Below are positions 34,892 through 47,712 of a stretch of DNA of 64,000 bases, one piece after another. Source of the DNA: Balanoglossus misakiensis (taxonomy: Eukaryota; Hemichordata); the NCBI GenBank assembly GCA_040954595.2, contig CM082582.2, positions 6,758,001 to 6,822,000 on the forward strand, read 5' to 3'. Both the position numbers and the translations under genes were made by a program. The notes beneath the pieces are model-generated. The model ran no database searches, had not been told where the DNA came from, and saw only the letters and a list, made by a program, of their open reading frames with translations. Position 1 is the stretch's first letter. Each line of letters opens with the position of its first letter.

Positions 34892-37318
34892 TTATTCTTT
34901 TCTAGCAATAGCTGTTATGGTATAAAATGAGAAAACATAGTCGTCCCCATCCCTCCCGCCCTTGTCTGTAACAAACTTGAACACATCTTCCATGTATTCT
35001 TCTTTCCTGTCTTCGGGAATCCTGATAAGCTGTCCAACAAAGGTTCGAGTATATGCTGCAAAAGAACGGATAGTCACTGTGTTTAGGGTTTTCAAAGGTG
35101 CAAAGTTATAACAAACGTCGTTGTTATATGAGGAGCAGCAAATTGGCCGACACATCTTTTGAATTAGACCGTGATGTTTACCTTTTGCATCGTCTCGCAT
35201 CTTGAATGGAAAAGCAGTTGGACTGGCTGTACTATTTATATCCTTGAAGCCAACTTCAGTCATTAATCTTTTGAAGTCGTCACTGTTGCCATTGAAAGGG
35301 AAGTATATCTGTTCATACCCCTACAACGAAAAATTGGTCGATATTTTGGTGCTTGTGTGAATTTATACCAAGGAGTGCAAATGAACATCGACTGGGGATC
35401 CCATGCAAGCCTGGTCCTAAAATATTCAACATGTGTTTCACCTGCTCCGTACCTTTCTACCAATACGTATCAAATTTACTTTTGTCGGGAGTAAATACTG
35501 ACAAAAGATAATCTAGTTACAGTACTGCTTGTCAAATCAAGCATACATTGAATTTTCGAGACACAATTGACATCGGAACTGTACCCGTCCCGAACACAGC
35601 AGACAACTAGTCTAGTGAACAATGACATAATCGGAAAAAAATTAGCCAAGGTCAACGATCTTGTGCAAAAACCATTCTGATCGATGCAATGACAAAAATA
35701 TGAGCAGGATACTTCATTGGATGTTCATCAAATCCACAGCAGTCTTCCGTGGTATATATTAAGTAGATACAAATCCAACGGTATTGTTTAGGAAGTGTTA
35801 TCCAATACGTGCGCATTATAGGCATGGTGTTTTTTATATGGTTTCCTCGCGTAATCGTGATACCATGTTGGGTGTATAACAGCCTATATACCGAAAACAA
35901 ATCATAAGTGCGTTCTTGGGCGCCGGGCACATTATTATCCTGGGGAAAGAATGCTTGCAGAGAGAATATTTTCATGACGTCGTACGGGACTTTGACACTT
36001 TCACTTGCCTCATCACTACTGGATAGCCAACCACATAGTACCGAACGCAAGATCTAAAGAAGTGTTTACTCAAGCAGGTCGGAAGTGGTCGAGATTTCGT
36101 CTGGGTCACTTGCTTTCGGGTGGGGTTCTACCGAGGCCCGTTTAGTTATACCATGCACGGTAGCAGTCCAAAGGCGTTATGATACACAAATAACACTATA
36201 ATAGCAAGTGACATTGATTTCTCTAAAGAAATAAGATATGATGTATGATCATTAATATTACCTCCATATATTTTCTCCACTTTGGATGTTCAACGTATTC
36301 GACAATGTCTGCCACTGTATCAACCACATCGGAGTTTACTGCTAAAATATTCACATAGCACTGCCCGCCCGGCTTCAAACTCTCATATATACCCTGCAGT
36401 GGTGTCTTGTGGTCAGGCATCCAGTGTAAGACATAGTAAGCATGGACCTTGTCAAACGAGTTGCTGTACTCCTCAAACGTTGTCAGCTTAGAAGCATCGC
36501 CCAGTTTGTATGTGATGTTTTCTGCGGGAAAGTTGTTCTTCGCTTCTTCGATCATCTTCGGTGAGATATCAAAAGCTGCAGTGCAATGGGACATGACACG
36601 GAAATGTTGATAAGCACTGCCAAAGAAACAAAAGGTCTCCGTCCTCGTTTTGCAAAATTGCCAGATACCCCTCGGCTCCGTTTCAACAAAAGACAGAAGA
36701 GACCAGATAAAACAATCCGAGACAAGTTGAGTCCAACCCTTGTGATGGTCGGATACTTCATATATACCATATGAAAAGGTCCCATTCAGCCATTTCCGAT
36801 TTGACGGGAATAAAACCAAAATTCACCATGACTATGTTTTCATTTATTTATCGATTTGAAAAGCGTCCTCAGTAATTTTTTCAATTAATGTAACTCGATC
36901 CTTAAAACAGGAAAATGCTCAACTTTATAGAGTCTTACCCCTTGCTCCACACACACATTCACAGACGCACGCACACACATTCGTAGTTGATGACAATTTG
37001 TACTGTAACTATATGATTCATTATGCAGTTGGAGTAATATATTCTCACGTCACGTGGACGTTGCTAACGCAGTACATAATCTGGTATACATGTAATACGC
37101 ATTTCAATTTTGACGTCGTGAACTTGGGATAGGCAAAACCCACCTGTCACCAATTTCACTTGTTCGGCGACAAGCTTGGTCAGCGTACCGGGCCCACATC
37201 CAACATCCAGTAGACTGTCATTCTTGTCGAGGGCCAAGGCCTTGGAGATTGGTCCAATGCAGGCTAGTGACAATTGGTATCGAAAGGGGGCATATACATT
37301 TGCATTGGAAACATTCAT
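34892..37318 (-). CDS. JHAMT-like class I SAM-dependent methyltransferase, copy D
   Basis: Coding exons are 37318-37144, 36575-36262, 35320-35182 and 35055-34892 (263 residues, phases 1, 0, 1). Motif I is LLDVGCGPGTLT, closer to the general class I consensus than the VACG of A-C. FDISPKMIEEAKNNF, YKLGDASKL, YVLHWMPD (Val where the others have Ala), ESLKPGGQCYVNI, GYEQIYFPFNGN and FKFVTDKG follow. Exon 3 has one extra codon. Intron 2 is about 940 bp, and intron 1 about 570 bp with a CA-rich tract near 36950. A 5' acceptor at 37383 and a noncoding-exon donor at 38152 are conserved with B and C. It is the most upstream copy of the array. Confidence 0.92.
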
Positions 37319-39541
37319 TATGCTGAACGTACGGATCGTCCAGTCCACGAATGATGTTTGATAATGGATGATACGTTCGGGTACTAAAATAAAACAATAG
37401 AAATCAGTGCAAGAAACATTTCATTAACCAGCTTAAAAACATGACTATGTGCAATGTGCCCACATAGAGCACTGTGTTTAGAAGTGAAACCAACGGTCAT
37501 AGCATAGTATATCCTTCATGAACATAAAGTACACACCAACAGTGAGGAGCCATCATATATATCATACGGAGCACCAAGATGCCAGTCGACGTTAGCGATG
37601 AACTTTATGTGGTTGAAGCCAATATGCAGAGACTGTCATTAAAGACACGCAACTTTGACACAATCTATGATGTGGTACCGACGATATCATCTTCTGTATA
37701 CTGTTCGCGCACTGGGTCCGTCTACCTGCCACGTGGCATGTCTGTGTGTTGTGCCAGCTAAGTATCCAAGAGCGGCTAACAACACAAAATCCTGTCACCA
37801 GAGCCACTCTTTGTTTTAAAGAACGCGTTTTCGTTCTTAGAGACCTGGTTTTCTTTGAACGGCTAAAGACTGGCCATATTGAAAATATGTCCGCCGATAA
37901 ACGATATTGTCCACCGATAAACGATAAGGCCTATAATACATGTAAATGGTATGAGCTATAGTATAGCGTGTCCACTGAAACATGTTAATATAAACACCCA
38001 AAATGTGAAAGCTTTTCGTCGCCCGATTTCTTTCAAATCAGCAAAAATAATCTGAGCATTTTCAATGATAAAACTGGTCAACAATCGGGAGGGGTGCATT
38101 AAACAATCGGTCGACCACGACTGGCATCTTTTGCGTAAATGCAAACCTTACCCTTCTGTGTAGCGAGAATTCGTCCAGTGAAATGAAATCGTCAGAGGGC
38201 CGTCTGCGTTAAATATGCTTCCTGCGCAACCATTACATATAAATTACACGTATTAAACCCTTTGTGAAACCCCGGCGCAGCTGTGCCAAGGATTTGGATT
38301 CACGGTATATTTAATGCTTATGGATGTTTATTTGGAGAAGTGTATACTTGGGGACAACGTACTTTGTTTGCGATATTGGTTTCTCGGTTGTGGTCGTGAG
38401 CACGAGTATGCAGATAATCTCGCGTGCTGTTGTTGACAGCGCCTTCATCAAGACTAGAAATATAAATATGGATATGCAACCAGAGGTTTGGGCCGTTTCC
38501 TACACTCCGGAACTTCACCCGAATCACCAAGTGGGCAACTGTTGACACGCAAGTGACCACAGTAACTAAACCCCTCGAACATGCTAGTCTATTCTAACAA
38601 TGACAAGTTACTATCATAAAAAATGTCATCAGTAAACTGCTATTACTCCACTAATTGTTTTGTTTCATTATATCTATCATTATATACAGATAATTATATA
38701 ATATAATCAAGAAATCACCATTGTGGCCATTAATGTCTCATGTGATTTATGCCACTATTTGAAAGTTGCAATTTGCTTAATATGGAGAAGAAAATAATTG
38801 TTTTTATGAGTTAGTTTCATCAAATGATAATGAAGAATAATTATATGAAACGCGTCGATGTACACTTGCTGTAGCGTATAGCGTTGCAAACTTATCATAT
38901 CCATCGGTAATGTTCCAAGGGTATCGGAATATGTAAATTAGCACACCGCAAACCGATCGACCCTATACCTACATGTATATGTATAATGACCGCTAGTAGC
39001 TATTTTTTCAAAACCACATGCCCTCACTCGTCGGAGAACATCAAAGGAGGTAAGATAAAAAAAGAAGAGAAAAGCATGATCTTACAAGGCAAGTTAGTTC
39101 AGAATGCAGGTGATCGCTAGCTTATCAGATTCAAAGGCTAACATTACCGTGTACCTGGTCAACATTACTGACACTAATTAGTAACGCCCGATGGTTTTCA
39201 ATTTTGAATTAAATCATGGATGGAGGCACATTGGGATGTTATCAGACTGTTATTCAATTCAAGACGTCTGCCTGTAAAGGGCTTGAAGGGCACGAGTCAA
39301 AATATATCTTTCTTTAAGTGTTTCTGAGCACGTATTATACAGTAAGTCAATATTGACATGCATGTATTTAACTTTCTACAGGCAAGTATAGCTCTGATGA
39401 CTGTATCAGTACACACTGCACGTCAACGCGGCGTGTGTGTTGCATATTAATCACCTCAGCTTCTGGATACCGAATCTAGGACTTTCTGTACCAGAATACT
39501 TCAATACATAATGTCCCAAGGACCAATCTATGCTATCTTGT

Positions 39542-39826
39542 TTATGGCTGCGTGGTAGGTTTGGGACAGCTGATTGTTAATGGCAGTTTTCTTAGTGTCA
39601 TTGAATTTTCTTCAATTTGTTCCTCGACTTCATCAGGTGACCAAAAGCCAGGCTCGCTTTCCCCTCCCAACTCTATCAAAACTACTTCCATAGACGGTTG
39701 ATGGATTTCATTTGCATTCGTGGCCTCGTGCGTGCCGACGCTAGGGGTTGTCGAACCCAGGATTTTCTTCAACAAGATAACGTATACATACGTAATGGAG
39801 ATGTGGCCTGCTCAGGGAAAATAATT
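39542..39826 (-). CDS. Possible terminal exon, function unknown
   Basis: An open frame of balanced amino-acid composition (SMEVVLIELGGESEPGFW, SPDEVEEQIEENS) ends at a TGA or TAA-type stop near 39542. It is preceded by a plausible acceptor (TTTTCCCTGAGCAG|GCC near 39817). There is no ATG near its start. No family was recognised and no partner exons were found. Confidence 0.2.
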
Positions 39827-42800
39827 AGCGGGACTGTGTGGTTGATTAAACGAGATTTATCTCGCGGCTGATCAAATCAAACTTGCTGATCTAGGTTGAC
39901 TGCATTCTGAGCGATAGACGTTCACTTGCCCTCTGTATCATCTTCTCTCCGAGCGAGTGCCACGTACTCCGCGGACAGGCTTGGCGAGCCCCCACACTGG
40001 TGATTACCTAAGTCTACACCGAACTTCTTGAAATAACACGACAACAGTTCTAACCGGGGTGGTGAAACGACTCTCGTTTAATAACTTGAATGCGTAAAGA
40101 GAGAGAGGGTATGTAAAAGCGATACATTAGGTCCTGCATTCTCGCAAAACTCCCGGGAAAATAATGTGAAGGATGACCTACAGACTGTATTGAAAATGGT
40201 GTCGATTAATTTTTTTTCTGCCAGGGACTTAAATTTTGAGGACTAAGGATTACTCGCTGCCAGGCGACCAGCTCGCAACAATGAAGCATTGCATTTTAAA
40301 CACAGAATGGTGTGTCTGAAAGGAACACACATGTTCAGAGTAGACAATCCTTTGAAATCCTCGGAATATTGTGACCTATGTCATTTTAGTGATATGAGAT
40401 TTTTAGTAACCTTTGGGGCTGTGAGTGCACGAAAATAACTCAGCTATATTTCTAGCCGAAGTCAACGCTTCTAAGCACTCTGCTGCAATTTCTATACTGA
40501 GCTATACACCTCGTAGGGGTGTATTCATATAATTCAGGTGCACTTATAGATATGGTAACAGATTGCAACATTGAAAAATGGGTGTTAATTCTCCCCATCT
40601 ATTACCATTATACATAATATACTAGTAACTCAGCCGAAGCGAATCATTTTGATGTGTAAGTTGACATTAGGCAAAGAATATACTCTTCTTGCGGAACTCT
40701 TCTATGATAAACTTTTTTCCGCAATTAACAAAATATGTTAATTTTCTTATGGTCTCGGACCAGAAGACGTCACAGTACACATTTCGATGTCTATGCACCG
40801 CATAGCGCCATCTAACGGAAACTACAGGCGAGTGCAGAGTCTCAACATGCACCTGTAATGATGTAACTCAGTGGAAATCAAAATTAATTAATATTCACAA
40901 CTACAGGTGATGGAAGCACTTGTAACGAAAGGCAGAATCTGTTGTACCGGCCACCGTAGATTCTCGGCGTTTATTTCAGAGGACACGGAGAAATTACACA
41001 TGCTGTTGGGTCGTATAAAATCCTTGAAAAGGTACATTGATGGCGGATCCACGCCTTTAATATGGGGAGACAACTAAATGTTTTGCGGAGCACATGTACT
41101 ATAGATTAAAACCCTGCAACAGCACGGGAAGGGAAACGTGTTATCAGTTGTACGGTTTTATCCTGTTCTTTATGACTAGAGTCGGATGCTATATTGCTCC
41201 CGGCGATTTATTTTACCATACACAGCATTTTAATTTGAATCGAACGAAACCAAAGGGGGGGGGGGGGCTGCAAAAAATGCATCGTGATGTACACGTTTTT
41301 GACGTCGATCAGCCTGAGTGAGAGCAGATATTTACGCGGATGAAATTGGCACAACTTTGTAAGCTTCTTTAAAAAGCCCTAAGTGGAAGATTAAAGAGAG
41401 GCCAGAAAAGAAAAAAATAATATTGTTTTTTTGTTTTCCTAAGTCTTACAAAAACACATTTGTGTTCGTTAAAAGCGATGCACCTGTTTCTTTGTTTAAA
41501 TTAATATAGCGACAGAACAGCTGGGGTGGTTGACGGTCGCGTGTGTCTGTTCCAAGTCGCGATATGTGAAACCGTCAAGGGCTGCGCGTCACTCTATCTC
41601 GCCGCACGTCGCCAGAAATTCAAAAAGCGCGATATTGGACAAACAGCAGGCCTTCGCGATTCAAGCGATGATTGCTCATTTCAAACCTGGCGACGCCTCG
41701 GGAATTATAACGCTAAATCCAAATCAAATCAATAATTTAATTTCGCTAACAGGCTCTGTGAATGTCCAATGCATAGTAACTGCAACCGTTGTTTTGTTGT
41801 TGAAAGGAACACAAATTCGATAACATTGACTCGAATACAGGTACATATGACGCGCGCCGCAGGCATCTGTGTCAAATCCGCTAAATGAATTTTAAAATTT
41901 TAAAGCCATTTTCAAAGTTTCTTTGTGACTGTCAATTATGCGTCGGTGTGTAACGTGCATTGAATTGATCGCTTCGGCTTTTTAGAGAACGCAACATGAT
42001 ATACGTCAACTGAAGAAATCCCAGCGGTATTTTCTTGATTAATCTGGAAGAGTATTGACAACGTAAATCCATTCAGGATTTGTGCGAATATGAAGAAACC
42101 CGCGCGATAAACGCCAGATTTATGAACCATTTAAAACATCAACGGTCCTGGGATTACCGGCGTCATTGTTGAAATACAGACCAATCTCACATATCGGAAA
42201 TTGAACACTTTCCGACGCTGAGAAAAAAAGTGCTACAATTCGAAGATGGCACCCTCCTCTGGGACCTCCGTGAACAATATGGCAGTTGTGCGCACCCAGT
42301 GCGGGAATGCAATCTCCATCTCGTTGACAGCTACCCTGAATTGGAAATCCCATCGCGCACAACAGGAATCAAGATGGAGAGATGGGAGAGGGGGGGGCGA
42401 TTTGGCGACATTTAGGCACAGGAATTTATTCAGGGAGTGTCGAGAATAGCGTAAACGGTCCTTCGAAGTCTGAGAGAGTGAACTTTGTATTGGTAAAATG
42501 GCTAAATGGAATGTTTCTCGCGTAGCGTGTAACACCTTGGATAATCATTGCTGTGCAAGCTAATATGATCATGTCCCAACTCTGGATTTGACCCTTTGAC
42601 CCTGTAAAGCAGACATTTTGTTCAGTCATTGGCAGTGATCCACCTATAAACGTGTTTCTAGACGGAGACAACAGAATGTCTACCCCATCAATAAAATACG
42701 TGCCACAAAATGGTCCCCGGGCGCTATAAACCATGAACTTAACTGATCAGCAGCCCTGACGGGAAACACCGCTGGGAATTATATCAGGGATGCACGGATT

Positions 42801-45800
42801 ATAAACTATTTCACATGTTACACGTTTATTGCCATGGATAATTGCTCCGCCACAAATTCCGCCCACAAGATGTACTGATTTTACGATCATTTGTTTGGAC
42901 ACGAAACCACCGCTGTCTGCCTTCATTTCCGATCGACATTTCCCCCACATGATCTGAATGCGACAACGAGCACCTGATAAATAATTTGAAAATCCCACAA
43001 GGAAGCTGTCAGTGATGCGTGGCGCGTAGTATCGGATTAAGAAGTGTTTTTTAGTATAAATGTAATGCTCTTTTTGGCGAACGGTGGTCAAGGTTGCATT
43101 TACACCAACTAATACGTGTCAAGACAAGTGGATACGACATTACTTTAAAGGGATGGGGTCGTCAAAATTGCACGTGCGACATTTCTTATACACGTTGTGG
43201 ACATAGTGCGTTCCGACAGGTTAGGGAGACCCCTCCAACCGATGTTTCTTATATCAAAGTAACCTGAAAATATGTGTGAGAGAGAGGGGGGCATGTAGGA
43301 AACATACCTTGAGCAATTTGCATGCAAAGACACTGAAAGAAAACGCCAGAGGGCGCGATACAGATTTTGTTGCCGTCTGTAAGAAAGGGACTGTTCGCTG
43401 AGAATAAGACACGATTGAAGGCAAAAAAACCAAATCAGGATGTAAAAGAAACATACAGAATTAAAAAGATTAAAGTGAAAATACGAAGCCACGAACACAG
43501 AGATTTCACGATCAGAAATGATGTATGCTTTGCAGTGTTAACCTGCAAATCCCATGTCAATCAAACACAAAGGTATTCAATTATGGAGCTAAATTGTTTT
43601 TGCCACACTATAAAATCAAATTTAGAGTAAAACGGCATTAAGCTTTAATGAAATCCGGCTCAAACGAAACGTGCTTGGCCTTTTACTAGGTGGCAAATCG
43701 CATCACTTCCCGGGTTTGCATTACCCTAATGAGCGAGACGGAGGAATATTGGCACAACAACCAAGCCTTATCGCAGGCGAACATTTCCACGGCCAAAAAC
43801 GCATTAACTTCTTCACCTTGGTTTCTGAAATCACAGATCGTAATCTCTGCAGGCAGTAACGTCACACCACGGCGTGATATGAATGGGGGTGTCCGGTCAA
43901 ATGGGCCTGGCCACATCCTTCTTGCTCTCTGAAGTGATTGTGAGTTGGATAGGGGCCTGCTCGTTTGGGTGATACTCAATTCACCGATTCGTGTGTAATT
44001 GCAAACTGCAGACACTCTAGAGACGCCAGGTACACGATGAGATTTCAGTGTAATTCTAGTATTCCTCTTAGGTTCGTGATAACTCCTACACGCAGATAAC
44101 GGCGACGCATGCATTTGAAATACCACTATTACAACTGTTTAATCTGCTTCAAATCTTCCCATTCTTGATCACGCCACGAACTATGATTACCTCTTCACAA
44201 AGTTTGGTGACGTATATAGTAAGCGATCTAAATTTTGTTCATCACAAGCACAATTCACTTCTCCGCTGCCGGCATTGTCCAAACTGTCAAGAGTACTCCT
44301 AATGTCGATGGAGAAAGCTCATGTAAATACCAGTTGTTTTTAAATGTGCCGTACTTACCCACATACACAAAGGGACCGCAGAAAGTTATGATAACTACTA
44401 TCACCTGTTCATTTGTTCTGAATTTTCCATAATCAGATTGCGATGAAGCCACGGAAAAGTATCTGAAATAATATTTTCCAGCAACACACTTCTAAATTAG
44501 CCTGTTATTTGCTGCAAGAAAGAAAGAAAATCTTTGAAGTTTCTAAATTGGCAAAAACCTAAAATAAATGACCAGGTGTTTACTACTTCGGTATCTGTTT
44601 GTAGTTGCTACATATTTTCAAGTGTATAATTTATTGATCCGTTTTCCAGTCTGGCGTTGGTCACGTGAATTCGAATTCCCTCCCGACACCCAGGTCTTTG
44701 GCAAGATTCAAGGGCCGTCGACTACCTTGAAAGAAAACCCCCACGTTATCATCAAAATGGCTGATTAGGGTCTCGAAACTGCCTTTTAAAGATTGACCCG
44801 GGGGATGGATGGAGTTACAACATTATGGCCAGAAAATTGTTTTCTCTCTCTCAAGGTTATTCATGTAATGTGCCCAGGGAAACGCGGGTACATGAAGATG
44901 TGCAGTGGAGAATGAAAGTGCAGACGGAATTGAATTTTGAAGACTGATAACGGATCAAGGTTAACTTATCCATTTTCTACTTCACTGTCTTTTTTTTCAA
45001 TAAAGAACGGGGTTCATTGTCCGCTATCGGAAGGATTTTCACTGCTAAAGTATATCATGAGATTCGCCAGAGCATTTCGTTCGAGTTCTATTCCTTTTGC
45101 ATGTTCTTTAGAGGTGACAATTCATCCACAGTGCAAGAATAGCTGAGAGCCTGTTACTGGAAGAGCCGTTGTAACAAAGGAGTGTATTGCGCTATCTGTC
45201 TTAATTGGCATTTTCTCAGTACGTCATTTTGACAAGTTTTCAAATGATATAACTTCGCTATAACTCTTTAGTTCAAACAGTATATGACCAAGAAATGTGT
45301 TATTATACGACTATATATGTTGTGACGAACCCAGTAGAAGGTAACTGGATAAACTCGGATCGTAATTGTTTAGTGCGATGCATCGTGTACAGATATATCC
45401 ATTCTTTCGCGCAGACCGCTAAGTATGAACAGAACGTGCCAAGACTGAATTTTTGGCAACTGCAAGATACCTTACGTAGGTAAACTTGTCACGGATTCCG
45501 TGCACCATTTAGCATACAGTGGCCGTTTGAAGTCCTCTGCGGTTCTCACGTCGACTGCATGCACAGACAGCCGACTCTCATGATTATCACAACAGCATAT
45601 GAATAATCGCACAACGAACTGCACGGCAATAAATCAGCAAAAATAGAAATTTCCCATTAGTCCCAATGGTATATCTCAATTATCATCCCTGATAAAGCAC
45701 GCCGTCTCCGAATAAGTATTAATGAGTGGCGTTACATAAGTAATATAATGTGGAATTTGTGAGAATAGAGACAAATGGTTTTAATATGAGATCTTTGAAC

Positions 45801-47304
45801 AAGCGCAATTTGCCTTTCAGGTCACATTGTTGTCCGGCTGCAATTTGGTTTCACTTGAAAGCAGTCTGCGTTTTACCCAGAAAAATAACGGCTGGAGTGA
45901 GAGTTACTAATTATGGGAGTGGACATTTCCAAAATTAAGCTTACATGTAGCCTTTTTGAAAACAGTCAGAGACGATGGAGATACTTCTTCTGTAATGACA
46001 ATGTCGTCACTTGCATTTTATATCTACCTATACCTGCCTTTCGACGTCGTTCTACCCATAACCCGTCTATTCCTTCCTACAAAATCACCGCCCCTCTCAC
46101 TAACTGTTTTCAGTGCAGACCGTCTAAAAGCGAAGCTCTGGTGTTAATGGTTCGCGGCAGGTGTTAACGACACGTCGCGTCAAATCATTGTGTAATAAAC
46201 GCCCTATTTTTCTGCGACATGAAACCGTCACCGTGCATTCTATTCAGCCGGCAAATCTGTCAGACCGCCATTGTTTTTATGACAGACTAATAGAGCAACG
46301 ACCTGCTATTACAAAGGGCGACGATCAAGCTATACAAATACATGCACACCTGGCAAGGACGAAATTACTAAGTATCACATTAGGGGTGAACCATTTGATT
46401 TCTGGGGGTGTGTGTGGAGAATTTGTGTGTGAGAGCAATTTTCTTCCAGCCTCTGTTACAGCAGGTTTTTTTTTCAACTGCCCGTCCACCTTTTATTCAG
46501 AAGAGTTGTTTTCCTATGATGCACCATCTGCCAACATACCCCAAAATCATCCACCCAGAAATCAAATGGTTCTCCCCTTAGGACATCCACCCAGGTGGAA
46601 ACCACAGACAGCACACTAGACGTCGGTGCATATTTCACTAATAGCTATTTACACTATGAATATTCTACATGTACGTGCGGGGGTTGTCAGGCTCCATAGC
46701 CCGCGACAACTATTAACGGGACAGCTCTATTGGCAATAACTCACGTTCGGTTGTTGAACGCCAGTGGAACACGTTGCGTTTCCGCTGCCTGTCGTGCTCG
46801 TTCGGGGCGCTTTCGAGTCCGTCGGATGGCGACAAAACTGGAAATTAATGGAGGAAATCCGCGGCGTGTAATATGAATATATGGCTTCCATGGACCGATG
46901 CCTTGCAGCTAACACAAAGGAGACGGGTATACCTTACACGCGTGTGTTCAAAGGTGTATAGACATTCTATGACCTCGTTCAGAGAAGAAATACGTAACGG
47001 CGGGGATATCATTTGAAGGGACTATATTCAACCCCGAAATTTCGCCATTTTTCAAGACTTTAACCGCACAATTGTTTCTACCAATTGATGCATAGTAAAC
47101 AAAACTACGCTCGTATATATAAGCCCCATATGGAGATTTTGTGATCAGGCCCAAGTTAACGCCCCGCGGCCTATGAGCACACGTGTTCTCATCACATCCA
47201 AGTAATTTTTCTCCGTGATGAAGTAGTCCAACATATCAATTACCCATCATTTATATTCATATGGAGTATTTCACATGTTAAACTAACACGTTGCAGAATT
47301 CATG

Positions 47305-47712
47305 ATGACGGGAATCCCCCAAACCGCAGAAGACCTTGAGACATGAAATAATTCCATCCCTAGCGATGCACTCAGTGTTATAAGAGTCATAAATAAAACC
47401 AACTTGATATATGATGTATTTCACGCTTCGATGCGATTCACCGCAAAGGGGGGAAGATCCGAGTCCACAGTGACCCATTTATTTTGATCATCTCAAGGGT
47501 GTGAGGGTGAAAACACACAGGATCCCCCAAACCTTTGAGGATTCGCTGAATACCTGCAAAAAATTCAATCCCTCGCAAGACACAACATTTTATATGCGAC
47601 ATAAATAAAATCAACTTGATGTATGATGCATTTTCACACGCCGAAGCTATTCATCACAGTTGAGGAAGATGCTACTACCATAGTGACGCGTTTGTGTTTT
47701 GATGATCTCTAG
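47305..47712. repeat. Diverged tandem duplication, about 212-bp period
   Basis: The two copies share GGA(A)TCCCCCAAACC, AATTC(C/A)ATCCCT, CATAAATAAAA(C/T)CAACTTGAT, ATGATG(T/C)ATTT, GAAGAT, AGTGAC and TTTTGAT(C/G)ATCT in the same order. For example, CAACTTGAT begins near 47400 and again near 47612. Confidence 0.75.

Noticed and set aside
42233-42535. Three overlapping frames around an AAGATGGC motif
   Set aside because: Competing frames on both strands and no similarity; the motif alone is too short to call a promoter.
43686-44126. Minus-strand 146-codon frame
   Set aside because: Scattered Cys/Arg/Ser-rich composition without similarity; overlapped by open frames on the other strand.
46161-46619. 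Plus-strand 152-codon frame in the gene-poor region
   Set aside because: Composition is arbitrary and no family or flanking splice structure is visible.
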